Shown here piece by piece: positions 50,601 to 60,935 of a stretch of 64,000 bases of DNA (its first letter is position 1; every line of letters starts with the position of its first letter). The stretch is from Branchiostoma floridae. Its lineage: Eukaryota > Chordata > Leptocardii > Amphioxiformes > Branchiostomatidae. The translations under genes were made by a program, and so were the position numbers. The notes under the pieces were generated by a model that was given only the letters and a program-made list of their open reading frames with translations, was not told the origin of the DNA and did not search any database. The stretch spans positions 10,970,253-11,034,252 of the forward strand of contig NC_049995.1 in the NCBI RefSeq assembly GCF_000003815.2. The letters run 5' to 3'.

Positions 50601-53600
50601 GTTCAAGGGGAACGCTGTGTGTAGGTGAGTTGTGCTGTCATCTCAGTCTTAATGCAACATACCAAACAAACTGAATGTTATTAAACATTATTAGTATGAA
50701 CTTGTGTGTGTAGAACATACAGACCTTACCTTAGACCTTAGGTCTTCCCGTGCCGTAAAGCACACAAGGCAGCAAGCTTCCATCGGCCAACATACAGGGT
50801 TGTTGGAATATAGCTGGCTTGTTGGAACATAGGGCTGTCAGACTAGTAATTTTCTGCATTAAATTTCGTATGGTCAGATAACCAACCTTCAGCGTGATTT
50901 ACCAGCTTCGCAGGCACGTGGCATGGCAGCAGCTGGTTATAACACACTGACTGACAAGCCAACCTAACCATTGCATTCTAGCTATAAGTGTTGTTTAAAG
51001 TGCCTTTATGAGGATACTCCTACGGTAGCAACATGTTCCACTCTATGATAGTTGTTAGGAAAAATTGATTTTATAACACCTCAATCCTGGGATGGTACTG
51101 TAAGTGTAAATGCATTTAAGTTCGCGGGGATTTAATTTCGCGGTAGCAGGTACACAATGTAAAAGGACTTTTTGCATCGGATTTAAGTTGGGTAACACCA
51201 TAGACTGCAGTCTAATACAATAATAGAAAAATGTTCGTGGTGGTTTTAAGTTCGCGGTGAAGTGGTCACTGCGAAAACCGCGAACATTAATCCACCGCGA
51301 ACATTTCTGCATTTACAGTAACTCCGGTACTTGAAGACATGAATATCTCCTGTTCTTTATTTGAGGTGGTATTAGATACTTAATAGTAATTAGTTTGTGG
51401 ACCAGATTTTCAATCATTTTGTGTAGATCTGTATAAATCATGGTTGGTTTGTTTACAGTGACAACAACTCCCCCTGCTGTCTGAACTGCACCTTTGCTCC
51501 CAGCTCTCACGTCTGTCGGAAGCCCGCGCCCCCCGAGGATGACGCAACATGCAAACAGGCCGCCTACTGTACATATCCTTTTGAATTCTGATTCTGAGTC
51601 TTTTTTCTTAATGAGTTGTGCTCAGTGCAAGGCCATTGACCACTTCTAGGCACTGAACTGCTCTAACTGTAGCAGCAAGTCATCAGCTTTGGCAATTTTG
51701 ACTGACTGACTCAATAGGCAAAGCAGGGGTTATGAATGTTGCTCAGGAATTCAAATTCCCTACCCAATTTAGTAATAGAATGGTTTGATTCACTCACACT
51801 GGAATGACCCCTACTTTTTTTGTTAAGTGTGGTGGATTCTTTGACGGTCTCGGCGTGTGACTCTCTCCAAACACAAGACCTGTAGTCTAGCAATAAACAC
51901 AAGATTAAAACATATTTGGTTTGTTTATTTCTTTTTACCTCCATAAAAAATTGAGGTATTGTTTGGGGGTATTTGCATGTGTGTCAGTGTGTTTTTGTCC
52001 CAAGATATTTGTGGTCAGCATAACATACATGTATGAACATCTAATTGGATTTTGATGATAATGATATTTGGTGTATGACATTAGGTCTTTGAAGATGAAG
52101 GTCAAATAATTGTTCCATTCTATTCATATTACTAACTTTGCAAGTGAGACCTTCCTTGGAAATCATTGGAATAGCTGAGGTGACTACCACAAAGATATAG
52201 GATTAACAACATGATTTGTTGATTGTCCTTAACACTGACCACTGGAACCAGTCCGGACTGTCCAGCTTCTGAACCCAGGAATAACGGCACCTGCATTGCG
52301 GAGTAAGTTTAGCTTAATTATTATATAATGATATTTCTCTTCAAACAAGGAGTTTCTATTCAAACAAGCTCAGTGGTCAAAATTTTCCTCAAAGTCCCAC
52401 CAATCATACATCTGTACAACCTATTTCTCTTTACGATTGCTAATGCAAAGAGAAAACATGTAACCATGTACACATTGTATAGTGTTGTAGTGTCTTTACC
52501 CCATGTAGTATTCGTATCCCAAGCAGTGTCCATACCCCCATTAGTATCCATACTCCCTGTATTGTCGTTTCACCTTGTAGTTGTCCCAGAAGTAACAAGT
52601 AAATTGCTATTACCTTCATCAAGATTGTAATGTCCTCTTGTGAACAGGGAAACTCCATTCCCCATGCCCTGTACAGTTTGTAGCTACATGTATAGCTTGA
52701 TGCATGTTGAATGTATAATTGATGAATGTAAAGCTGAAACCTTCTCTTGTTGTTGCAGTGGCCAGTGTAGGAATGGAACCTGCATGCCTTTCTGTGAGAG
52801 CCGTGGGCTCCAATCCTGCCTGTGTCAGAATGGTCAGTAAAATAGCGACATGATTCATTCAGACCCTTGAATAGTGCCTATAGTGGCATATGGGGCAGCC
52901 AGTTTTCATGCTGTAACATTACAAAACCATTCTTTCTTGTGGGACCGGCCAAAAAAAATATGGACCTGAAAAAATTAGTGGACCGTATTTTGGACCAAGT
53001 AGAAAATGACCAGATTATATCAGCAGGAGTTTAAATGTTTTGGCACTTACCGGTTCAAGTGGGAAGTAGAGTAGAGTCATTAATACATTTAGCTCCTGTA
53101 CTCAACCAACAGGGGCTATTTGACATATTACCAGGGGCTATTTGACGTTTAACATACAACCTTGTCTTGACTTTGTCTTTTATTGTACCATCATAGATTT
53201 TTCCTCATCTGATAGACAAATCAATTCAGAGTTTTGGTTCAAAAGCGGGTAAATTCAGATGTTGGTCCAGTCACTAATAAAAAACAGCAAATGCTGTCCC
53301 AAATGTCTGTTTACAGTTGGTTGATGTAACCATCGTTTGATGTTAGAGCCTTGCTTTGTATTTTCCAGTGAGCGAGTCGTGCAACGTGTGCTGTATGAAC
53401 ATGTCCCACCCCCAGGGCATGTGTAAACCCTACCAGGAAACTCCCCAGGCTGAACTCAAGTGGCAGCAAGCCGGCAAACCCTGTATACAGGGCTACTGTA
53501 ACATGGAGGTAGGAATATTACTCTCTCTGTACCAGCCCATGTTAACACAATCTTTTACTAGGTAAAGCTAAGGGCACAACCCGCCGTACATGCAATTTGT

Positions 53601-56600
53601 CCGTAAGTGTTGTTTTTTTAGGCCACGTCCGCCACATATTTCTGAAAACTTTCTGGCTGCACAGGGCAGGCACGTCGCCCGTACTGGCATGGGGAGGGGG
53701 GGGGGGTGTGGTCAAATCTGCAGCCCAATGGCACACAAACTTTTGCCTCCACTAAATTGCTCTTGGTCCCAGCCCTCCCGCGGATCGGACCACCCTCCGG
53801 CCTTCGGACGATCTGACTTTAAAAATCCCGAGGCCCAGCCGTGCCCAAAGATAGCCTGGTAGCCACAGGGTGTCCCATGTAGAAGTGAAAAAAAAGCCTA
53901 TTTATTACCCAGGCGCCCTTTAGTTTTTTTATCAATTGCAACTAAAGCATCAGGCAGTCTAATTGTTCAACAGTTGAACTGATACTCTAATACTAAATTT
54001 TAAATTCAATGTTTTTTTTTTCTCTTGTCTGCAGGGTAAATGTGAGAAGCAAGCCCAGGACCTGGTCAATCGCTTCTGGGACATCATCCAATGGATTTCA
54101 CCTGACAAAATTGGTATGGGCAGATTAGTGTAATCCTCTTTATGGCTCATTAGTTCATACTTATCTGATGATAACAAGGTCTTTTTGCCCTGAGCCTGGT
54201 TGTTTTGCCCTTAAAGGGTACACAAAGTAGACTTTAATGGATACAAATTATGTAGTATACATGTTGCACTGATTTTAACCTATTCCAGTCAAGAAAACTG
54301 TTGTAATAGTTAGCTATAATAGAGTTGGATAACTGGCTAGAAAATATATCTTCAATGTGCATGACTGTGGTTTTAATAATATCTAGTACACATTTGTACA
54401 TCATACAGCTGAGACGATGGCAGCCAACATTGTTGGGACAGTGTTGATTCTCTCTCTGATGTTCTGGGTGCCGTGTGGCTGTCTGGTGCATGTGGTGGTA
54501 AGGACTCAATAATATATTTATTTATTTAGTACACGTTTATGCACAGCCAAGACGATGGCAGCCAACATTGTCATGACAGTTGTTTCTTTCTCTGATGTTC
54601 TGGATGCCATGTTGTTGTCTGGAGTGCATGTGGTGGTGAAGAAACAATTGTCAATTCATTTATCTTCATGTAAGAAGGGGGCAGAAGGTTTACGTGGTAT
54701 TTTTGTAATGCTTTGCCAAACTCATTGAGTAGTACGGTAGTTAAGATTTGAAATGTATATCCACAGTCTTACATGTGTTTATTTTCATTGCCAGAATCGT
54801 ATATGTTTAGATACCCATAAAACTCTCCAAGCAGAAGTTAGGCTCCAGCTGTTTTGTAACATTTTTAAGTCATTTTATCTGGCTTTCTATTTTGTATTTT
54901 ATCTTGTCAAAATGCTGGCCCTCATTCAAGAAACTTGACAAAATAGAAAGCCCCATGTAAAAACGACAAAAAAAGGTTAAAAAAACAGCCTCTGCTTAAC
55001 CTCTGCTTGGAGAATAACCCATAAGTCCATGTTCTTTATTCATTTGGTGGTGAGCCAATCTTCTTTTCCTTTCATGTGTTTGTTAAACTTTCTGTTTGTT
55101 CTTTTCTCTTATTTGTTCACAGAAAGACAAAAATAGACATGGTTTCCAAGGTCTCCTCCTTCAGTTCAATATCTTCATTTTGTAATAACACTAACTTGTG
55201 TGATGTTTTTGATTAATAGCATGAATGCAACGTCATCATTTGCTCAATGTTATGTTGTAGAAAGTTAAGTCAGTTTTCCTCATTTTAATTTCCAGCTCAC
55301 ACTCTTTTACCATAGTACATGAAATTGTACATTTCATTACCCAGTTTGTTGTCTGTTGCCTGTCACTTAGTTACACTTTTATTACTCCTTAAAAGGATGT
55401 TAACCTCCTGAGGAGTTGTGTGGGTTACTGATGTTTGCAGCTGTATCCCTGTGTTCCCTTTGTTGATTCGCTTGTACTTTGGCAAGTCATCTGCTCACAG
55501 TTGCGCGATGATGCATGATCCATTTCATATTTGCACCCTCTTTGATACATTTTCGCCAATCCAAAGCTTTCATTTGTGTGGATTTCATGTTTTCCTTATT
55601 CCTTTTTTTCCAGGACAAGAGGAGGCTGAAGAAGCGGCAGCTTGAAGAGGAAGCATCCAAGGTTTGTTTAATAGATATATTTTTATTGCACAGCAATTGT
55701 ACAAGGTACAAAGTTTGGCATCTACTGGTACATAAGACTAGACTAAGTGTACATAATGTTCCATAAGGCTTGTCTACCTAAGACAAGAGTGTGTAGTATA
55801 AGATGATAATTGATTAGCATTCAACATGCATCTTCTATTGATCATACTGTAGGTGCAGCGCAATTCAGTCTCGCAAATGATCAATGCCCTTTGAGACGGT
55901 CAATACCACATTGCTGACTCAGGTTAATGCATATCCAAGAGTATCATAGGGTGGGGGGCAAAACATGCAAAAAGCAGACAACTAAAATGGTGTTAGGTGT
56001 TAGGTGTGACGGGTCGTTCGGTGTAATATAACCAGCTGCTGCCGTGCCGCGTGCCTACGGAGCTGGTGTGTTACGCCAAACGGGTTATACCGGCTATGTA
56101 GATACAGATACAGATAAAATGCATGGAGATTCTAGCGTCACTAATTGTGGTCATTTCTGTCTTTTTGACATGATTGTTTATGTTTGTCATGTTTTTCTCT
56201 TTTCTGGACCTGCATGGATGTGCATGATCTGCCAGAGAGCGTTTGTTTGGTTCTGAGGTTTGAGATTGTTTTGTCATATTTGTTTAATCTCCAGGCAGAT
56301 TTTTAATACCGATGGCATAAGAGCATAATAAGTGCATAAAGAAATAAGTTGGGCAAAAATGCCTTCAGTATAAAATCTAAATGGGACGGTTATACAGTTA
56401 TACAATATCTGAACTAACAGAATATTGGCATGGTCTTTATTTCCCTGGTGAGGCCCATTGAGTTAAGCCTGTGAAACATATTATCAAGGAGGTTTTATCA
56501 AGCTTTTCAATGCTATATTATCATAATAAAACTTCCTTGATACGGCTGCCACCTTTTTTTTTCAGAAGTTTCTAACACAGACTGCTTGACGTTTTAAGGC

Positions 56601-58360
56601 CCACTTTCATGTATTTGCAGTTATTTTCATTGCTGTGGTGTGTATGAAGTATTACAGGGCATGAATTAGCTGTCTGCTATTTGCATAATCAGTGCACAGT
56701 AGAATTGGTGTCAAAGCTTCTGACCTGAAACCATTTTTGTGAACCATCGTCCGACAAAGTCTGAAATTAGAGAAAAAATATATATTTAGCCTTGTTGCTT
56801 TTTTACCACAACAAGAGATTTTATACATGTTAATTTTAATTTTTAAAAGAACCCACCACACCTTTCAAAAAAGAAATAGCAATAGTACAAATTCTTCCTT
56901 CCTTTTATCTGATACATAAAATTATACAGTCAAACCTGTATTAGCGGCCACCTCTGCATAACGGCCAACTGCCAATAGTGGCCACTTTTTGTCGGTCCCT
57001 TGGATTCGTAATGATTAAGAAATAGGCTTAGCGGCCACCTGTCCAATGCGGCCACGGCCACATGATTTCCGGTCCCGCAGGTACAAAAACACTGCCGATT
57101 ACGGCCACGCGGACCGCTGATCTATGTTTCGACACGCGTTCGGCCATATACAGCGGCCTTATCGTAACCCTAGGCGGATTTAAAACCTCTTTGACTTATT
57201 TTCAAAACAAAACTTCGTAAACTGGCGCTACCCATACCCGCTGACAAACGAGGTCATATAAGTTCAATAGACGACACCAATATTACGGAGGTAAATTGTG
57301 TTAAAGTTACGTTCTAATACACTATCGCTTAGGTTTATTTACATCACAAAAATTTCTAAATAAATTGTTACAAAGACAAAATGATATGAACTTCAGACTA
57401 TGGTGGATTTTATTCTTACATTTATTAAGAGATAAGTCTAAAATGACGTGACTTTTCTTGTGAGTACCACATTAGCATAATGGGCAAATCTGACGTGTGA
57501 ACGCGAGCGGGAACACATGGACGGCGAAGTATCAAAGGATGCAAGACGAAAGATCAAAGAAATATGACGATACCGGTCTCTTCAGGCAATATATCAATTG
57601 TAGAACATTTAAAACTTTTTTCAGCTTTTGTTTTCTTAATACATATAGTTTAAAAATCATTGCAGTACATGTACAGTACAGTATTATGTGAATAAAGATC
57701 AGTGGGTACTAAAACAATGTGTAACTTATTGCTTGTGGTCAATTAATTAGCATATTCTCTATAGTGGCTACCTCTCTATAGTGGCCAATTTTGACCAGTC
57801 CCTTGAGTGGCCGCTATAGACAGGTTTGACTGTATTCTTTTTGGGTCATTGGAGGCAATTATCAGCTTCTAACAAAATTGCAGGATATACATAACACTTT
57901 GAAAGAGTCTTGTATTCCCAGAATACAAGTACATGTATAATGTGATAGGTATATAAATTATATGTATGTTGGGTTTCTTATCACTTTGTCTTTTCCTTCC
58001 CAGAACACACTTGTGCGCGACGAAGACAAACATCGCATCAAGCCAGGCTCCGTCCAATGGCTTCCATCCCGAGGGTCCCGCCTACCGACCCTTGGACCAA
58101 TGAAATCCGATGCCTCCAGCCCTCCCCTACGGCCACGGCCGAAGCTACGTCATCGTCATGATGCAACGAGCGACGACGCCCAACCTCCCTCCCCAACGTC
58201 AAGCACGGACACGGTTCCGATTGATGACCTCTTGGCGCAGTACACGGATAGGGTCACAGAACTGGCCGCAGCGAGCGATGATAGGTTAGACGACTGTTTG
58301 GGCACGACTAAGGCAGATGTTGAAGCCGCTCCCCCCGTAGAAAGAGAAACTGTCATTTAG
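37783..58360 (+). CDS. ADAM17: ADAM17 (TACE) membrane metalloprotease
   Basis: Twenty-one exons join in frame to 844 aa: 37783-37852, 39742-39883, 40819-40952, 41404-41495, 41841-41953, 42401-42468, 42731-42915, 43174-43260, 43958-44053, 46360-46495, 49069-49316, 49841-49910, 50492-50624, 51459-51572, 52243-52302, 52759-52832, 53369-53508, 54035-54113, 54409-54497, 55614-55661, 58004-58360. The order is signal peptide ([15 protein letters not shown]), prodomain with a possible cysteine switch (VGFCAEF), furin-type RPRR (208-211), catalytic domain with [11 protein letters not shown] (415-425) and a following YQVAVSG, disintegrin-like and Cys-rich domains, a stalk with the ADAM17-type membrane-proximal cysteines, a transmembrane segment (about 687-710), a basic stop-transfer stretch (DKRRLKKR) and a tail ending ETVI. 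ADAM17 sheds membrane-bound ligands and receptors at the cell surface. In-frame ATGs at 37726 and 37750 are alternatives; 37783 gives the best signal peptide. Confidence 0.95.
38323..39549. mobile_element. hAT-like non-autonomous element with GTTAAGCGTTAC subterminal repeats
   Basis: The ends AGGGTCTGCATG and CATGCAGACCCT are inverted. The flanks TAGTAAAG (38315-38322) and CAGTAAAG (39550-39557) are an 8-bp duplication with one mismatch. Near both ends, ACCGTTAAGCGTTAC-type units recur every 35-45 bp. No transposase is visible. It is in ADAM17 intron 1. Confidence 0.75.
39925..40145. repeat. dispersed GGACCGGTCC-type repeat, copy 1
   Basis: Blocks such as TTGTTGGACCGGTCCAGAG and GAAAATGAACAGATTATAT recur in order, with changes, at about 52930-53075. 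Both copies are in ADAM17 introns and in the same orientation. Confidence 0.55.
42983..43094 (+). pseudogene. partial tandem copy of ADAM17 exon 7 end and its donor
   Basis: About 105 bp starting in exon 7 (from about 42880) is repeated directly downstream. The copy has GATGGGCCAGAACAGCCTG where the exon has GATGGGCCAGAAAAGCCTG, keeps ATCAACTACCTG before GTAGGT, and shares the following intron bases. Confidence 0.85.
43478..43815. mobile_element. TIR element with GAGCTCGAAATAC ends
   Basis: The left end GAGCTCGAAATAC and the right end GTATTTCGAGCCC are inverted. Inside are CCTGCACTGGTGCAGGTAA palindromes. The ends resemble hAT-type termini, but no clean target duplication is seen. It lies in the ADAM17 intron just before the decayed exon copy. 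Confidence 0.6.
43840..43922 (+). pseudogene. decayed tandem copy of ADAM17 exon 9
   Basis: The copy keeps the acceptor (TTTTGTCAG), the codons for [10 protein letters not shown] and the donor GTAAGTACT. It is 83 nt against 96 nt in the functional exon (43958-44053). The 13-nt loss shifts the frame. Only 35 bp separate its donor from the next acceptor. Confidence 0.9.
44219..46000. mobile_element. 1.78-kb TIR element, Harbinger-like
   Basis: The left end GGGACTGTAAGATATTTATC and the right end GATAAATATCGTGCGGTCCC are inverted copies that extend through GGGAGGGCTGGTGCGTT on the inner side. TTA flanks both ends (44216-44218 and 46001-46003). Inside the ends are G-rich GGAGGGCCATGTTAATTTTT units. 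The core is GC-richer than the intron and has overlapping ORFs on both strands that I do not recognise. Confidence 0.75.
46171..46359 (+). repeat. degenerate copies of the ADAM17 exon 10 acceptor
   Basis: Blocks around 46171-46215 and 46285-46330 repeat the pattern TGTTC..CTAGAACTT..TCTATGACTACA..GAGTTC, which at the true junction reads ATTGTAGAACTTCAGCC, CATGACTACAGTGAGTTC. They put decoy AGs just upstream of the real exon at 46360. Confidence 0.65.
47395..47790. repeat. tandem CCAAT-rich repeat (~120-bp units)
   Basis: Three to four units contain AACCAATCAGAGCAGC, CATCATTGGCCAATCACAG and CTCAACCAATCAGAAGAG in order. Roughly ten CCAAT motifs in both orientations result. It lies in the long ADAM17 intron before the active-site exon. 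Confidence 0.8.
48068..48535. mobile_element. inverted-repeat element, degenerate
   Basis: The left part has AGGATTTTTTGCACTTGA and the right part TCAAGTGCAAAGAATCCT, which are inverted with small differences, and outer TTAAGGA/TCCTTAAG blocks also match. The ends are uncertain. Confidence 0.4.
49340..49470. repeat. inverted repeat just after the ADAM17 active-site exon
   Basis: TCAATGTTGAACTGTAATTT and AAATTACAGTTCAACTTTGA are inverted copies, 24 bp past the exon donor at 49316. Confidence 0.75.
49594..49733. repeat. inverted repeat with three CTGACCAATCAGAAGGAGC copies
   Basis: The left arm is GCTCCTTCTGATTGGTCAGA. The right arm is TCTGACCAATCAGAAGGAGC. A third, diverged right-type copy is at about 49645-49680. 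It lies in an ADAM17 intron. Confidence 0.8.
50098..50230. repeat. four tandem 28-bp palindromic units
   Basis: The unit ATTATGTAAGGGACCACA..TGTGGTCAC is repeated four times, the last one diverged. Each unit holds the near-palindrome GACCACATTGTGGTC. It lies in an ADAM17 intron. The flanks resemble decayed CAGTCAAACCTGT-type element sequence. Confidence 0.85.
51096..51320. mobile_element. TA-flanked MITE, 'CGCGG' family
   Basis: It runs from TACTGTAAGTGTAAATGC to TTCTGCATTTACAGTA and is nearly colinear with 30659-30870, including GTGGTCACTGCGAAAACCGC. It lies in the ADAM17 intron 50625-51458. Confidence 0.8.
51573..52242 (+). other. U12-type AT-AC intron in ADAM17
   Basis: The exon ends TACTGTAC and is followed by ATATCCTTTT, the U12 5' splice consensus. 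Near the 3' end, GTCCTTAAC fits the U12 branch site and is followed 9 bases later by a terminal AC at 52241-52242. Splicing here gives [11 protein letters not shown] in frame; no GT-AG alternative gives a joined frame. Confidence 0.88.
52930..53075. repeat. dispersed GGACCGGCC-type repeat, copy 2
   Basis: This is the second copy of the repeat at 39925-40145, with TTGTGGGACCGGCC and GAAAATGACCAGATTATAT. It is in an ADAM17 intron. Confidence 0.55.
54547..54635 (+). other. second, open copy of the ADAM17 transmembrane exon
   Basis: This segment repeats exon 19 (54409-54497) and its upstream TAGTACAC..CACAG acceptor region. It is also 89 nt, has the same phase and no stop. A 2-base loss and a later 2-base gain shift the middle frame, so [13 protein letters not shown] is kept but the hydrophobic core becomes [13 protein letters not shown] before VHVV. 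Its donor, GTGAAG, is weaker than GTAAGG of exon 19. Whether it is used is unknown. Confidence 0.75.
56927..57832. mobile_element. 906-bp TIR element (CAGTCAAACCTGT family)
   Basis: The left end CAGTCAAACCTGTATTAGCG and the right end CGCTATAGACAGGTTTGACTG are inverted, each with TA outside (56925-56926 and 57833-57834). Inner GCGGCCACCT and GTGGCCA motifs repeat near both ends. This suits a pogo-like element. No transposase is visible. It lies in the last ADAM17 intron. Confidence 0.75.
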
Positions 58361-60830
58361 ATAATATGTCTGATCTTTTGATGGTGTACGTTGAATAGAT
58401 CGATCCTGTCAAATACCATGACAAACAAAGTGCTCAAAAAACCCACTTGCACACCACATTTTGCTTGGTACAGCTTAATTTGAGACCCAGGTAGCGCAGT
58501 GCGCAACCTGAAATTTTGCAGGTTTTACCCCCACCTATGGGCATGAGCTATTTATTTCTTGATAAGATAAAATATAAGAAGTATCTGGAAGAAAAGATAA
58601 TGGATAAGTAGCTGATGTGAAGAGAAGTGATAACTTGGAAGTGGGGCAACCTGAAATGTTGATGGCTTTTGACTCTGGTTGCCGCCTGAGCAAATGTGTA
58701 ACAACCCTCTTCAATGTCAAAACACCTCCATCAAAAGTAGCGCTTGTCAGACAAAAATGGCCACCTCTGGTAGGCTGTCAGCAGACTGACTTTTGAACAT
58801 TTTTAACCATCTTGCACATTAGGGGCATTCCATATTCTTTGGAAATATGATCATTGTGAGTTTGATACATGTAGGTCAATCTAGATGCCAAATTGGACTC
58901 AATCATTGTAACCCGTAACATGACACTCAACAGACTGTAGAAAGTACATACATGTAGTCAAAATGTTTTAAAAAACACTGTGACAGCAAGTTGCTTAAGA
59001 TTCTAGTGACAGTGGTAAAATGTACTTAAAATAGTTAAAATTTCAAAGACCACTACTGACAAAAGGAGCCGTTCACAGTCTGACAACTGTGTCAAATCTA
59101 ATTCCTCTCTTAGTGATAACTTTTTACCATATTGACTAAAAGTTAAAAGCTGCTACATAAGTTGTGCTATTTATGATGATACTGTTTCTTGTATGGTCAT
59201 AATACCACAAGTTGGTTAAAGCCAACGATTGCCAATGAAAGTAGTTTGAACTTTGAAGGTTTGAAATATCAAATACTAAAATTTTTATTGTTAGTGTACT
59301 TAAGAATCTGGAGTATCAAATTATGAAGGCAACTTTGTGTGGATTTAATGTAGATTTAATTGTTGAGTTTTGAAAAAAAAATCATGAAACATGACATGAA
59401 CTGTGATGAAATCTGCTGGAGATTAACATGATGCACAAATAGATAATGAGATAATGGTAAGGTAAGGCGTTTCTTCTGTAATAGCTATTGCCTCAGTTGT
59501 GTAAAACAAATTACATATTATTTTCGTGGAGATTGATGTAGACAGTCAAGATTCTTTTCGTGAATGTACAAACTAAAATGATTACAAATTATAATTTTGT
59601 ATTGCTTGTGTCTTGCTCATATTTGTAAACTCAAACATTTTACATGACATTGTACTGATTTTGATGCATGTGTATCAAATTTAATGAAGGTAGAATAAAA
59701 GATGAAACTACTAAAATCTACTTGGCTTCAAAAAAGCAATCAGAATCTACTTAAACAACCCTGTAAACGTAAGACTAGACTATGATAGAATTAACTTTGT
59801 AACATTAATCTATATTATGGTGAATACGTGTACTAACAGCTCTTGTCTTCCAAATTTTGAACTAACTATGTACTTAATATATACTTGGATATAGAAAGAT
59901 AGAAATTGCATGTATATATTTATGCATGACATGTAAGTGTATCTCGTCTTTAGAGGTTACCGTAGTATAACTCATGACTTATACTAATTCGAATAATATG
60001 TGATATAATGTCTCTTGCAGTATTGTTATAAATGAGCAAGACTACAAAGTCATGTACATGTACAGTATTTGTTATGATTTATTACTCATTACTAAGACAG
60101 TTTTAACATCATTGTATATAATGTTATACAGAAACATACATTTCTATGGTATATATTATGTTCTTAGGACTATTTTTGAACGTTACAAGCATTCCATTAC
60201 ATGTTCTTTGGATTGTATGTCATGTCACCAAGGCTTGTACAAAATATGTTGGCTCTCTCTCAATATATATCTAACCATAAGCACACTGTAGTATCCATTT
60301 GGCTATTAATTTTCAATTCAAAAATTTAAAAAGGATTTCCTCTTCTGCAAGCAAAAATTCATAGAAATAGATCATTCAAATTTTGGGCCAGGGGAAAGTT
60401 TACGGCCAGGTACGGGCCAGTATATTTTTTATGTGCTTGCCCTATAAAAAATGGGCAAATGAATTTTTTTTCAAACCTTGTCCAATATGCATCATGTACA
60501 GGTAGGAGATTAATTTTTCTCCTGTTAAAGGCATTGTGCATACGTCAAAGCAAATGAAACATTGTAGCCAAAACTGTTGTCAATAAGGTTCTTTTACAAC
60601 TTGTATTATGTATAAACCAAACTTTAAAATATAGGTGAATGTGTGTTTTATTTAACACTGTGTAATATTCTATTTAACATGGTAAAGGTTATTTTGTTTG
60701 TCTGTATAGGAGATATATGTTGCACATCCAAAGATGTAAACATTTTTATCTTATGATGATTGAAGTATCATCTGTGAGACATGAAGTGCCCAATGTTGCT
60801 CAATAAAACTGCTACATTGTTGCAAAGTAA
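58361..60830 (+). other. ADAM17 3'UTR with poly(A) signal
   Basis: No coding frame follows the stop. AATAAA at 60802-60807, with a TTGTT run about 15 bases on, is a good poly(A) signal. The exact 3' end is inferred. A tRNA-like GGTAGCGCAGTGCGCAACC piece near 58491 may be a SINE trace. Confidence 0.6.
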
Positions 60831-60935
60831 TTTTTGTCCAGAGTATTTATTTTGTCCCCATGTTTGTGGTAATGTGTTCTTTTCGGATTTCTAATGTCAC
60901 TAATTGATTTGCTGAACACCAACTACACCACAGGT

